DNA of 49,205 nt from the NCBI GenBank assembly GCA_010015655.1, contig ML976668.1, forward strand, positions 441,395-490,599. The letters are read 5' to 3'. The DNA comes from Bimuria novae-zelandiae CBS 107.79 (Eukaryota > Ascomycota > Dothideomycetes > Pleosporales > Didymosphaeriaceae). The notes under the pieces were generated by a model, which was given only the letters and a program-made list of their open reading frames with translations, did not search any database and was not told the origin of the DNA. The position numbers and the translations under genes were made by a program. Of this stretch, positions 33,382 through 44,959 are shown piece after piece (positions within the stretch are counted from its first letter, which is position 1; each line of letters starts with the position of its first letter).

Positions 33382-35388
33382 CTTGTACAGGCACAGCCCG
33401 TGTGCCCACTATCAAAGCCACGCGTAAGTCCCGCGTACGCTGGGAAACCTATCGCCGTTAACTTCGAAGTAGAAGCTCCCGCTCCTACTATAATAACAGG
33501 TAGTAGTGCACACAGGACGAAGGCCACGCGTAAGCCTGCCAGCAAGCCTGCCAGTCGGACCAAGAAGTCGAAAACAGCGTCCGGTAACACCCGTGAGGAC
33601 TCTCTAAGCAGGCGATTTCCAGGCCTGCTGCCAAACCTGCTAGGTCCACCGTCGTCGTCGTCCTCTCCTCCGCCGTCTCTCCCCCCCACACCTCCGCCTG
33701 TACCTGTGCCAGCGCCTACACCTACACCTACACCTACACCTACACCTACACCTACACCTACACCTATACCGCCTGCTGCCACTATGGTAGCAGTACCCTC
33801 CTCACCGCCGCGCGCGTCGTCGCCAGTGCCTGGCCCTTCGTATGACCTGGAGATTGAGTACACGCTGCGCGTGAACAAGGCAACAAAGGTTAAGGATATG
33901 GCTATCTATAATTAACGAGAGTTCGTGATATTAGATCTGGACGACATGGTAGAGCAGATGGTCCGTAATCCCTTGTCTAAAATTAATGGACGAGACTATC
34001 GTACACTAGCAATCGGTGTTGCCTTTTGCGCTGGCTAAAGAACGAAGACGTCCCGCTCAGCGTTTAAGCATAAGACGTTGGCTAACTTTGTGGAGTCTGG
34101 AGACGTGCTGGTGAGAGACATGGACCAGGCTGCCAAGTCACTACGAGGGTGCGATATCCTGGAGATAAGGGTAGACGTAAAGGTAGAGGTTGCCCTCTTA
34201 CAGAAGGCGTTTCCTCGGACGTATGCTAACGAGCCTTTATTACCTAGGCAAGCTAATACTCCACCCTAAGTTATTACTAGCGCGCTGGTGCCTTGTGGCA
34301 GTCGTACAACTTAGTTACTACGGACGGAGGCGTAGCAGGAGGTCCGTTAGTCCTCTGCCAACTTGCTTAGCAGTATCTATAACCGGTAGATTTGTCACGA
34401 GACCCTCTATAGCAACTATAGACACTGGTGCTAGATTCCTTTCTCTGGTAAGCACTTCGCGATACGTCCGGCGGATAGAGAGACATAGACAAAGCGTATT
34501 ATTAAGGGACGGGACAGCGCGTCTATTAAATAGCTACCTCTTTAGCTTATCGCGTATTGGCGCAGTAACACGGGTAACTAGCTTAAGGTTAACCCTTATA
34601 CTCGCAGAGGCAAGGGCAAGAAGCGGCTAGGCAGCACTAATAATAGCTCTGCTAAAGAGGAGAGGAAGTAGCATAGGAAGTGTGTAGAGGACCTAAAACA
34701 CTAGCAAAAGCTGCAACGTCTAGAGGACGAAGAAAAGGAGCGAGAGGAGGCGCAGTAGCAGCGTAAGCATAAGTAAGAGCGTTAACGTTAATAATAATAA
34801 AAAGAAGAAGAGGAACTACGTTAATTTAAGGACCTTAAGCGCCATGCGCGTACAGCTAAGGCGCGGCAGCTACTTATATAGTAGCGAGAGGCGTCTAAGA
34901 GCTGGCTATACGGCCTACGTCCACGCGTTATTGCGTCTAGGTCTCCACCGCCGTTGCCAGCGTCACTGGCACGTAGACCTTTAAGCTCTTAAACTTACGC
35001 TATTACAGAATATCTACCGCCCGCGCCTATGTCTTTGTCAAGCCCTATTAATAGTTAGGGTAACACCTGAGTGGAGGTAAGGGAGTTCTTTAAGTGGCTT
35101 ATAGGTTAGTAGTTACCTAAGGACTAGGATAAATACACCTAGACAATAGAGATTGCGCTTAACGAGCGGTAGACAATTTATAACCTCCGCGAGATAAGCA
35201 ACCCTACTAGTAACCTATATAAGGTTGCTAGGGAGTTAAAGCTTAAAGATGGTCTTATTCGCTATCTAAAAGAGGATCTAAAAAAGTTTAAAACTAGTTA
35301 TCGTTATGCAAAGATGTTATTTATAATAGTAATAGAGTATAAGGGTAATAAGCATGAGTCTGCGTAGATCTAGCAGCGTTATTGCTAA
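33382..35388 (+). pseudogene. companion gene of Tc1-like transposon 3
   Basis: Open and unmutated to 33915, encoding a Lys/Arg/Ser-rich then Pro-rich region with about eight PT dipeptides. It continues after a TAA as REFVILDLDDMVEQMV, SGDVLVRDMDQAAKSLRGCD and the motif [W]-I-C-H-E-T-L-Y-S-N-Y-R-H-W-C (34387-34430, Trp now TAG). An acidic/basic coiled coil (34720-34890) and a C-terminal block EVREFFKWLI...NPTSNLYKVARELKLKDGLIRYLKEDLKKFK follow. Stop TAA at 35386-35388. The N terminus is probably cut by the deletion that removed the 5' end of Fot1-like B. The Cys motif is shared with the companion genes of transposons 1 and 2; the rest is different. Function unknown. Confidence 0.65.
33714..33768 (+). 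repeat. (CCTACA)n microsatellite encoding Pro-Thr repeats
   Basis: About eight copies of the hexamer within the companion ORF, giving alternating Pro and Thr. It is free of RIP damage and could vary in length by slippage. Confidence 0.9.
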
Positions 35389-35684
35389 TTTTCTATAGTT
35401 TTCAATATATTCCTGCCTAAAACTTTGTTATTTTCAATATGTGCCAGAATATTAAACATCTTAATAAATAAACAAAGTTTCGGGCTAAAATAATATATAT
35501 ATATATATAAATTAAATTGACAAACTTTCAGCCTAGAGTACTAGTGTAGAGTCGACATAGGCTCCTTCCGTTGGTAAAGGCTCCTAGGCGAATATAAACA
35601 GTAGTAGTAATAGTGGCTTCGTCACCTTAAACGCTAGGCCGCCCCCCAGGGCCGCCACCGCCGCCTATAGCGACCTGTTTAACC
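35389..35684. other. convergent intergenic gap of transposon 3
   Basis: About 300 bp between the two convergent genes, with a (TA)8-type run at 35491-35508. The gaps in the other two elements are similar in length (about 340 and 370 bp). It probably holds both transcription terminators. No gene seen. Confidence 0.6.
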
Positions 35685-36821
35685 TCACTTATCCTTATTA
35701 AAGTTAAAGTTAAACTTTGTTCTTAGCTCCCTCCTAACCCTTAGCAACGTGTTATTATTAATATATAGGCCACTAGCTGCGTAGCGAAAGTGCTTTCTTA
35801 CAAACTTATTATAATAGCTCTCCTAAATCGCTGCTATTAGGAAATCTTTAAACCTATTACGGCCAAATTAAGAGCGCGTAAAGACGTAGTTCTGGCGGAT
35901 CTAGGCCTTTAACACCGCAAATGTGAGCTCGATGGGGTTATAGTCTAGGGAGTATGGCGGCAGGTACTAGAGCAGATACCTAGCGCGCTTAATAATCGCC
36001 CGCACGTCGTTATTCGTGTATATTAATATATTATTAAGGATAATTACTATTAGCTTACTACTATAGAAGGCGCGTAGTGTAGGTATTAGCTACGTCTTAA
36101 TCTATTCTAGAAACTACTTATAATTATAGTAACCCTCCTTAATGCTAGTGCAAGGCAAATACCTGTGCTACGAAGTATAAGCTAGGAGAATTGCCTAGGT
36201 ATCGCCACGCCGGATGTTCTAACTATATCGATAGTTAGCGCTAATAGGAGCATACGCCTTATGTCTCTAGCTATTCTTCTTATTAAAGATTACCTTATTA
36301 ATAAAGCAGAGATCCTCCTGCGTATACTAGCTTATTCGGACGCGATACCCTTGCCTTAGGTCCTTATTTTAGTTAATAGAGAAGGGCCGCAGCGTACGCT
36401 TGCTCTACTTCTTCTTCTTTAAGTATTGCTAGACTGCAAAGCGGGAGACGCGATAGTTACGCTTAATAAGTAGCTACTTTATAATCTCGTCCTGGTATAT
36501 CTAGCTAGAATAAACTAGCTTATTAAACAACGCGTCCCCGTCTTCGTCTGGGATAGCAGGAGGTCTCCCTAGCTTGCCTTGCAGAGGGCGGCGAACGTTG
36601 CCAAACTTCTCCAGGTTCTCCGCTACATTGCTAACAGCGTGCCGAGAACAACGTTCGCGTGCAGCGATGGCGTCTAGGTGCTATCCAAAGTCTAGGAACC
36701 GCTTGGTATTATTACGAGTACGCGTAGAAAGACCGCGACCGAGATATATAGCATTAGGAGGCTGGGGCGGCGCGAGGTCGCGTCGGCGAGGCCGCGTCGG
36801 GATGCCTACAGCGGCGTACAT
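35685..36821 (-). pseudogene. Tc1/mariner-like DDE transposase of transposon 3
   Basis: Minus-strand frame of 378 codons from ATG 36821 (MYAAVGIPTRPRRRDL) to TGA at 35685-35687. The N terminus is unmutated and includes the first helix-turn-helix (FLDFG.HLDAIAARERCSRHAVSNV) and a GRPPAIPDEDGD linker motif typical of Tc1-like proteins. The catalytic part shows LIVIILNNILIY (Asp now Asn) and YLPPYSLDYNPIELTFAVLKA. About 15 Gln/Trp codons are TAG/TAA. The length fits intact Tc1-like transposases. It is a different subfamily from the transposases of elements 1 and 2. Confidence 0.85.
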
Positions 36822-36987
36822 GTCCACGGGCGTGCCAGAACGTCTGCAACACTAAGAAAATAGTCAGTATAGACGTCCTTACGTATATCTACAGCCTTAC
36901 TTTACTAGGCGGCAAGCTGACAACGATATAGTGGGGACCGCAGGCGTTTAGATTTCGGAAACAAATTGGCAGGCGCGCGAAAATAAT

Positions 36988-37031
36988 TAAGGTTTTGCCA
37001 AGATTTTCCCCGATTTTCGAGCATTACAGAT
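36988..37031 (-). repeat. right terminal inverted repeat of Tc1-like transposon 3
   Basis: Reads TAAGGTTTTGCC...GCATTACAGAT and is the exact inverse of the left end. Host sequence resumes at 37032; before insertion it followed the dehydrogenase gene directly. Confidence 0.9.
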
Positions 37032-38040
37032 GAACCAGGGTAAACTAGAATTGGATGTATAGAATGTAGTACATCGTCTGGGTCAGCACTAGGTTTTGGG
37101 CTTATTCGGGGGTGCGCACTCCCGCGTCAGCATTTGGTAGACCATAGCGGGCGATCATGGACACCATCCCGAAACAGGCAATACCTAGCACCAATGCTGA
37201 CATCCGCATATTGTTCAGTTCTTCCTCTACTTTCAATGCCCATTAAGCAGGTGGTGTTTGAAGCGCATTCAACGGCAGGCGACATGGGGACCAACAGCGG
37301 CATGCGCAGGGCGTGCGCGTACTGCATCTTCGATACCTCGGCACAACCCCGCCCACATACGCAAATTGATCCCGATGTCGATTTAGAAACTCTTGTATTG
37401 CATTCATGAAACATCATAATAACGGTGTATGTGCCGTGACGATGCCACATCGGGCAAAAGATCACTAACACCTCCACTAATAGGATAACGGTGATGCATA
37501 CAGGAACTTCCTGTGCAAACCAGCGCCCAGCCGTATCGTACGAGGACTCGTACTAAATGAGGAGTCGGTTAGCGGCTCAAATCGCTTACGACTTCCCCCT
37601 CATTCTGTAGAGAGGTGCACATCGTATGAAGTGTTGCCGAGGTGCGGCATTGTGCAGTAACCTCATTCCAGCACCAAGGTGCGGAGACCAATCGAATCGT
37701 GCGACGCTACAGCATCGTCGGCACCAACTCGCACTGGCGTACTCTCGGCTCTGCGGAGCGTTACTCCAACATCCAAGCCGATGATCACACGGGGACCAGC
37801 AGCTGAATACATAAGCTGAACGTCGGAGCGGTGGCCTTGGGCGGCTGTCTTGCCGCCCTTCGTGTTGGGATACGACTCAGCTCGGCTCTCCACTAACCCA
37901 CAACCATTGCTCCTCCCTCTTCACATTGCGGGGAAGTCGAACGTCACTTCAACCTCTGCCTCAGGCCCTCAGCCACCCTCATACGAGTATATCTCGGTAC
38001 TCTTCCAAACTAGTCTCTCTTCGATACGCTACTTTCCATC
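37032..38040. other. unmutated intergenic region, 3' flank of AA8-AA12 gene and promoter of the monooxygenase
   Basis: About 1 kb of normal composition. The left part was continuous with the 3' end of the dehydrogenase gene before transposon 3 inserted; the right part leads into the monooxygenase start (CCATCATGAATGG). Short frames at 37134-37409 and 37127-37477 overlap on opposite strands and have no domain. Confidence 0.6.
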
Positions 38041-39567
38041 ATGAATGGAAATTTCCACAACAATCGACTCGGCAACGGAGATGGGAATGGCCACGTGGAA
38101 CCTACAACCCACAACTATGACATTGTCATAGTCGGTGCAGGCGTCTCCGGCATCAACTCTTCGTACCGCGTACAAACCTCCCTTCCCCACGTAAGCTACG
38201 CTATTCTTGAGGGTCGCCACGAGCTCGGCGGAACTTGGTCGCTTTTTAAGTACCCTGGCATCCGCTCTGATTCTGACTTGCACACTTACGGCTTCCCCTT
38301 CAATCCATGGGAGAAATCCAATCCGATCGCAACCGGCGAAAGCATCTCCGAGTACATGCATGAAACTACGCGGAAGTTCGGTATCGATAAGAAAATCTTA
38401 TATAAGCACAAGGTGACGAGTGCGGACTGGCGCTCGAGTGAGCAGCGATGGAGACTGGAGGTCGACAACGAAGGCAGGAGGAAGGTGTATTGGGCAAAGT
38501 TTGTGATTATGGGAACCGGATATTACGACTACGAGAAGCCGCTCCATGCGGACATACCAGGACTGGAAAGATTCCAAGGCACTAGGGTCCACCCCCAGTT
38601 CTGGCCGGAGGACCTTGAATACAAAGGGAAGAAGATGGTCGTCATCGGCTCAGGTGCAACAGCCGTTACAATACTTCCGGCTGTCGTGCAAAATGGTGTG
38701 GGCAGCGTGATCCAGTTGCAACGTAGCCCCGGATACATCTTGAACATGCCACAGGGAAAGCCTGACGACCCCTTGCCGTTCTACCAACGTCTTTTGCCGC
38801 GTTGGTTGTTGCTCAGGTTCCTTCGATTCAAGTTCATCATCGTGCCCTACCTGTTGTTCGTGCTTTGTCAGACCTTCCCGAACTTCATGCGCAAATTCAT
38901 ACGCGGTGAAGCGAAGAAGGCACTTCCCAAAGACTTTCCCATGGATCCGAATCTCCAGCCGAAATACAACCCATGGGACCAGCGCCTTTGCTTCATTCCC
39001 GACAATGACTTCTTCGACGCGTTTCACACAGGCAAAGCCCGAATCGTGACCGGCACGATCAAGACCGTGACCGAAGACGGTATCGAGCTCAATAGCGGCG
39101 AAAAGCTTGAGGCAGACATCATCGTGACAGCGACAGGATTGAACCTCCAACTCTGCGGCGGTATGCCCATAAGCCTCGATGGCAAGCCCGTCCACCTTCC
39201 TGACTGCTTCACCTGGCGCTCAGCAATGCTTTCCGGTATACCTAATCTCGCCATTATCATTGGCTATGTCAATGCCTCTTGGACACTGGGAGCGGATGCA
39301 TCGGCCCGTCTTATTGTACGCTTATACAAGCATATGGAGGACAACAAATACACGAATGCGACGCCGCAGATCAGTGAAGCAGAAAAGGCAAACCCGAGAC
39401 AGTTACTCCCATTGAAGTCGACGTATTTGAAGACGGCGAATGGGAAGGTACCTAAATCGGGGAGCACGGGCCCGTGGAAAGCCAGAGATAATTACTTCCA
39501 GGATAGTTGGGCAGCGAATAGAGCGACCTTGGAGGACGGGTTGGAATTTGGGAAGGTTGCAACTTAG
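38041..39567 (+). CDS. Baeyer-Villiger-type flavin monooxygenase
   Basis: Intronless, 508 residues, FAD- and NADPH-dependent class B monooxygenase. Residues 27-37 hold the FAD-binding DIVIVGAGVSG. GGTW (63-66) with YPGIRSDSD follows. F178-x-G-x3-H184-x3-W188-P189 matches the Baeyer-Villiger fingerprint FxGxxxHxxxW(P). VVIGSGATAV (200-209) is the NADPH dinucleotide fold and the ATG-type motif is TATGLNLQL (near 363-371). A hydrophobic stretch at ~255-277 (LLLRFLRFKFIIVPYLLFVL) could contact a membrane. The usual reaction inserts one oxygen of O2 next to a ketone or oxygenates a heteroatom; the substrate is unknown. The start has a good context and no upstream in-frame extension with homology. 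No sign of RIP damage. Specific role, for example catabolic or secondary metabolic, cannot be judged from one gene. Confidence 0.93.
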   Translation: MNGNFHNNRLGNGDGNGHVEPTTHNYDIVIVGAGVSGINSSYRVQTSLPHVSYAILEGRHELGGTWSLFKYPGIRSDSDLHTYGFPFNPWEKSNPIATGESISEYMHETTRKFGIDKKILYKHKVTSADWRSSEQRWRLEVDNEGRRKVYWAKFVIMGTGYYDYEKPLHADIPGLERFQGTRVHPQFWPEDLEYKGKKMVVIGSGATAVTILPAVVQNGVGSVIQLQRSPGYILNMPQGKPDDPLPFYQRLLPRWLLLRFLRFKFIIVPYLLFVLCQTFPNFMRKFIRGEAKKALPKDFPMDPNLQPKYNPWDQRLCFIPDNDFFDAFHTGKARIVTGTIKTVTEDGIELNSGEKLEADIIVTATGLNLQLCGGMPISLDGKPVHLPDCFTWRSAMLSGIPNLAIIIGYVNASWTLGADASARLIVRLYKHMEDNKYTNATPQISEAEKANPRQLLPLKSTYLKTANGKVPKSGSTGPWKARDNYFQDSWAANRATLEDGLEFGKVAT

Positions 39568-40595
39568 GTGCGGCAGTGAGTCACAGGGCAATGCACATCT
39601 ATAACTTCTCTTGCGAAGCTTATACTGGGGTGACACATTCCAGATTGCAAACTGCATTTCTATCATTCATGTAGCACCTGTTATGCCCTATAGGAGGGTA
39701 TGCTTTTTGTGTTGTTTGAGATTGTTTAGCACTTTTGTCTTCGTTCAGACGACTCAGTGTCATGTATTTACAATCGATCAAAAGTTATGTCTTCGACAGC
39801 AAATACCTATAGGGAGCTCCACCACTTCCTTTCTCAGTCCTAGAAGAAATTAATTCCAGTCTACCCCGCAGCTTTTTAAAAATGGTCGAAGCACTTGACG
39901 CCGATATACCCATCTGCGCCGATTTCTGTCATCGTTGTAGAAATGGGACCACTTTACGCTGTGAATTGTTGACGGCTTTGAGCATGTCTGTTTGTTTGTC
40001 TCGCGAGCGGCTTTACTGGCGTGCCTTACCTTTTTAACACACTCACAGCACAGCAATATTAGAAGCGGTGTTGTGTTGCGCATTTGGACGCTGCTCATCC
40101 GGCTCAGTTGCTCTTTTATTGGTGCATATTCTGCTCCACCGTCGCAGCAGGCTTGTCTAATTGCATTCCATGGGAACTATCAAAACAAATGGTGCCAGGC
40201 TCGGCAAGACTGGAGGAATATGGTCACCTTCATATTTTCTCAGCCTGATCCTGGACCGGCGCTTTTAATGATCGAACCATTTCTAAGGCTCGCAGGTACT
40301 TTACTCAGATGACGGACAGAGAAGTATGTGTTGAATGCAGAACTACCTGGATAGTTTTGAACGGTCTGGTTGGCTCTCTCTATGATAGGTTCGGAGGTCA
40401 AATGAGTTGGTTGCGTCCACTGCGGTTATCTCACGTTAAACAGCGCCGGCGGCAACGTTACCCCGCCTTCCACTTTCACTTCACTCTCACTCACAACAGG
40501 AACTCCTCTTGAAGCATTCCCTCGTTACGCTCGATTCTCTACCTTCGCTTTTCTCTACGATACGCTATTTTGAGCACCCTCGACACAGATCAAGA
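39568..40595. other. unmutated intergenic region with the displaced promoter of the 3CxxC gene
   Basis: About 1 kb without a convincing gene; open frames at 39850-40312 lack motifs and overlap on both strands. It was joined directly to 46681 before the LINE inserted, so the pyrimidine-rich stretch at ~40490-40580 (CTCTCACTC, TCTCTACC, CTTTTCTC) is the probable core promoter and 5' UTR of the 3CxxC gene. That promoter is now 6 kb from its coding region. Confidence 0.65.
40582..40595 (+). repeat. LINE target-site duplication, left copy
   Basis: GACACAGATCAAGA, identical to 46667-46680. Direct duplication produced by target-primed reverse transcription. Confidence 0.92.
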
Positions 40596-40749
40596 TAGTA
40601 GTAGTAGTAGTATTGGTTTTACGTCCTATGTAACCTCCCAGGGGGTATGTAGACGTGCCCTGCACTTAGTAAGGGCCACTTATGCTAGTGCTACCGCTGC
40701 TATAGGAGCGGCCTCTCTTGCTGCTGTCCCTCTCTAGATAGGGGCGACT

Positions 40750-43700
40750 CAGCTGTTTAATCTAGCCTTTGTGTAATAATAGTAGGAAAAGGGGTGGCCT
40801 TCTAGCTGCCCCTAGTCCTGTACAGAAGCATGCCAAGACTTATTAGAGGTAAGGAAAGATATATACACGCATATAAGTATATAAAAAAGAGAGCTAAGTC
40901 TTATATAGTAGATACCTTAGTAAGTTATAAGCAGGTAGCGTATCTACTTTGCCTAAAGTAAGGGTTTACGTCCGCTCGCCTATAATATAATTAGCTAGTT
41001 ACTTACTAACGTATACTATTATTAACACTAAGTATAAAAAGGGTTACGTATTCTCCTAGGCTTAGCGCCCTAAGGTACTATATTTCTTTTCTAGTATCTA
41101 TTAGGGGATATATTAGGCGTTATGGCTAATAGTTAAAGCGTCGCACTATCCGTAGGCAGTGTATAATATAGTCTAGGGCTAGGTCTGCTTTACAGGTGCA
41201 CGTAAGGGTCTCCTTATTATGCTTAAACTTCTTATAGTACCAGGCGTAGTTGCCATGTCTTGTCCTTATAGATAGGAGCTTGGCTAGGGCGGGGCGTGTG
41301 AGCTCTAGCTCTGGCGGTTGCCTAGAGGGGGTGTATGCTAGGCCCCACTAGTTATACCATATAGAGAGATTTAGTATGCGTGTGCGCTACTACTCTTATT
41401 ATATAGCGCGTACGTATACGCGCGTATTAGATTATAGACTTAATATTATAGGGTTAGCTACCTTCCCTATAGGTAGACGTAGGTCCTTAGCTACCTTATC
41501 TACTAGCTAATTAGCTAGCTTATTACCTTTAATACCTATATAGCCTAGTAACTATTAGATTTAAATATCTTAAGTGTCTATAGCTTCCTAGTAGCGTATA
41601 AAGGCCTACTAGGATAACGGCGCGGGGTCTTCCCTAATACCCTAGATAATTAATATACTATCTACACATATCTAGATCTGGCTTAGGCGGTGCGCCTAAG
41701 TCTATAGCACGTGTTAAAGACCTCTTTAGGCCCCTACTACTTCTGCGTTAAAGACGTGGGCCTGCGTGTTAAGGGAGCCTTTGCCTGTGTATAGTAGACT
41801 CTGGCCCTAGTACACAGTGTATTTATAGGTTACGTGGCGCTCGCCGTTTTCTATGCGCTGTTCCGAGCCGTCTAAAAACACTGTAATTGTCTCGGTAGGC
41901 AGGCTTGTCCACTATTATTTAAATTCTTTAGTAGCGAGCTTTTTAGGCTTATTATTTATAGGGTCTATTTAGCACTAGTTAAAATAGTATAGTTATAGTA
42001 GTATAGGGCGGGGTACTAGTGCGAATAGCTATATAAGTAGTTAAACTTTTATGTATAGGCGCTGCAGGCGTCTAGCGCCTCTTCCTTTATATACTATAGT
42101 TAGTCGCGTGCGCGCTATAAGCAGGTAACCTTTATTAATATAGTATAGGCGTATAGCAAACCTCGCCTTACACTCTTTAAGCGCTATAGCTACTAAAGGA
42201 ATACCTACGTCTCTGTATAGCGTGGTAGTAGGCGTGGTGTAATAGGCGGGGACAACGCCTCTAACTACTATCGTGAGGGCCTTTTCTAGGGCGGCGATAT
42301 ACCACCTAAGTTATATGCTAACCTTTTAGTTCTGCGCAGCTCCTATAATCTTAGGGGGCTTCGTGCGCCCTCTATACCAGGCCTTATTTTTATATAGTAG
42401 GCGTGGTAGTACGCATGAGATTACTGCTTTACGCAGTAAGCTGGCTAGTAGGCCATGCTAGATTCTAGTAAGGCTATAGATGTGCTATGTAACTACGCGT
42501 CCTTTGGCTACGCAAGTAATAATATATATTTTAAAATTAAACTTTTTATTAAAGTAAACACCTAGCTAGCGTAGCGTCTTGTCTAGTAGTATAGGTTAGA
42601 GGATAAGCTAATTATTAATCTAAATAGGTGGCGAATAGTTACTTTTCTACTTAGTTAGGTGTATTATTTTAAGTTTCTTTAGGGTAAATGCCACGTAATT
42701 AGCGTCTCCTTAGGAATTTATAGCGCCTATATCTTCTGCCAGCATTTCCACGTTCTAGTCTAGGGAGTAGGATTACTTATAGAGGCAGATATCGTCTGCG
42801 TACCTAAAGCGCCTGGTAGGGTCTTACTAAAGTAGCTCTACTAGATAAAGTGTGTATAGCACTAGTAATAGTGGTAAGCCCTGCGGCGTCCCGCACTATA
42901 CTAGGTGGGGCGCTATAGTGGCTTCTCCTAATTACACTTGGACGCGATAGTCCTAGAGGAAGTTTTTTATAATTAGAAGGGCGCTATTATACTATCCTTA
43001 GGCCTTTATCCTATATAGAAGTTAATTTTTAAGAAGTGCGTCAAAGGCGCCTTAGACGTCTATAGTAACTATAGTAACGTGCTGGCCGTTGGAGAAGGCG
43101 TCCTCCACGTTATATATAAAAGTGGCTACTAGGTCCATAGCTAATCTCTTAGGGAGAGCCCTCCCGTGTTGGGGGCTTAGTATGCCGTATACCATAGTAG
43201 TGCTAGTAAATCTCCTTACTAAGATTCTCTCTAGGCCCTTGCCAAGACAGGATAGCAGGGCGATAGGTTTCTATAATCTAGGGGAGAATTTATCCTTTTT
43301 GCCTATCTTAGGTATTATAACAACCTCTGCGACCCTCTACGCGTAGGGGAAGTAGCTAAGGGCCAGATAGCGCTAGTATAGGCTAGTAAGATATATCTAA
43401 ATATAGTGCTAGCATGCGGTAAGCATGCAAATAGTAATCTTATTTATGCTAGGTAAAGTGCTTAAGACTCTTATTATATTACGCTTAACCTCTTTAGGGG
43501 AAAGGTATAGGTCCTAGGAGAGGGCGTAATAGCCCTATAATCCTTAGACGTTAGGTTCTAAAGCCTCTAGTAGGTTATTACTATTATTAAAATAGTAAAG
43601 TATTACTTATTTAAGCGTCTCCGCTTTCTTCTACGGGTTAGTAATATAGCGCCTCTTATAGGCCAGCGGCGGGTCTAGTCTTATTAGCTCTAGCTTATGC

Positions 43701-44950
43701 TAGCCTATAATTTAAAAGAGGTTAAAGTCCTCCTTTACGCTATTAATAGTATATTACTAGTATTATCTCTTAGCCTTTCTTATTATAGTTAGAAAGCTGT
43801 AAGTCTCTGGGGTCTAGGTGCCTATATAGCCCTGTCTAGACTTAAGGTGCAGGCGCCTGGCATTAGCGCACTTATCTATCTACTAAGGTGCCGCCTTTTT
43901 ACTATTCCTCTTTAGGTAGTTGGTTTTGCGTAAAGTATCTTAGAGTAATAAAGTTAGTGCTATAGCGCACTATTCCACCTAGCGTAGGTTAAAGGCTGCT
44001 ACTATTAAGGGTAGCTATAGCATACCTATTATAACTAGTTAGGTAAAGGGAAGAAGCTTCTTTTTAAGAAGCCTAAGGCAATATTATTCGCGGCTTAGTA
44101 TACCTTTACCTAGTAGTATTATAACTAAGGTAGCGTAATTAGAGCTATAGTGCAGGTCGTTACGCACCTCTATCTTAATAAAGGCAATATTAGAGAAGCT
44201 AAGGTCTAGGACGTAGCCAGCTCTATAAGTGGCTCTGCCAAGTTCTCTAATATAGTCTATACTACTAACTGTGGCCTAGCGCATAAGCTTGGCGCCGCTT
44301 TATAAGGTAGTAATACTAAGCTTAAATATATCGTGCTTAGTGTTAAAGTCTCCCCCTACTAGGCATCTTGCTAGGGGGGTAAGGCCTATAATATACTCTA
44401 GGACTAGTGTGGTCTAAGGCTGCCTATAGATGTTAAGGATAGAGACCCCGTTAACCTAAATCTATTATCTATCCCTATCCTGCAGGGACGCTATAGTCGT
44501 AATATAGAGCTATGCGCCTTTTAGCGTGTAAATAAAGACTCTAGGTCTCTATGTCTCCTTATGCTAGGGGTTATCTTAGCTATTAATAAGTAGGTATAGC
44601 TAGTAGCTTAGATAGTTTAAGGTGCGAGTGCTAGGCCACGTGGCCGGCTCCTATATGCATACTACGTTAATACCTTCTTAAAAAGCAAGTTCTAGGGTTA
44701 TAATATAGCTAGGCGAGCTTCGCCCTACATTTATCTAGCTAACCTATATATTACGCTCCCTAAGGGGAGTCCTTTATCTCTATAAGGGTGTGCTTAATAT
44801 AAGAGATTATTCTCGTCGCTTATACTTATATCTCTCTCTAATAAGAATAAAGCTATATAATCTTAAGGTGGCGTAACGCTGCGCGCTAACATTACTACTA
44901 GATTTAGGTTCCTAGAGATATAAGTAGAGCGTTATAGGCAGGTAGAAGGC
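40750..44950 (-). pseudogene. LINE ORF2: endonuclease, reverse transcriptase, RNase H
   Basis: Minus-strand order: exonuclease-endonuclease-phosphatase domain with SILNIYRQPQ near 44450 and CLVGGDFNTKHD near 44350. The reverse transcriptase follows with VAEVVIIPKIGKKDK..., RPIALL-like PIALLSCLGKG and TIVTIDV.GAFD near 43050. Then come CGTPQGLPLLLVLY near 42880 and FRYADDICLY at 42784-42812. RNase H has AHVFNAEVVGA near 41740 and IQICVDSILII near 41680, then GNKLAS.LVDKVAKDL. A C-terminal Cys/His region reads TCTCKADLALDYIIHCLR near 41160-41210. Stops replace Gln/Trp codons. It copied the element into nicked DNA; now dead. Confidence 0.88.
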
Positions 44951-44959
44951 CTTGTTAAC

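Larger units (their letters stand above)
24848..37024. mobile_element. two-gene Tc1/mariner-like transposon 3, host of a nested insertion pile
   Basis: A 44-bp perfect inverted repeat (24841-24884 and 36988-37031) brackets the region. Ends are set inside TA dinucleotides (24846-24847, 37025-37026). Its own genes are a companion ORF (33382-35388, plus) and a DDE transposase (35685-36821, minus), convergent as in the other two elements. Fot1-like elements A and B, a further Tc1-like element and a 906-bp insert account for 24885-33381. B apparently lost its 5' end together with the left interior of this element. Insertion lies 13 bp after the stop of the dehydrogenase gene. Confidence 0.8.

Noticed and set aside
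33360..33878. Minus-strand open frame rich in Val-Gly repeats
   Set aside because: It is the complement of the (CCTACA)n tract in the companion ORF on the plus strand and has no domain.
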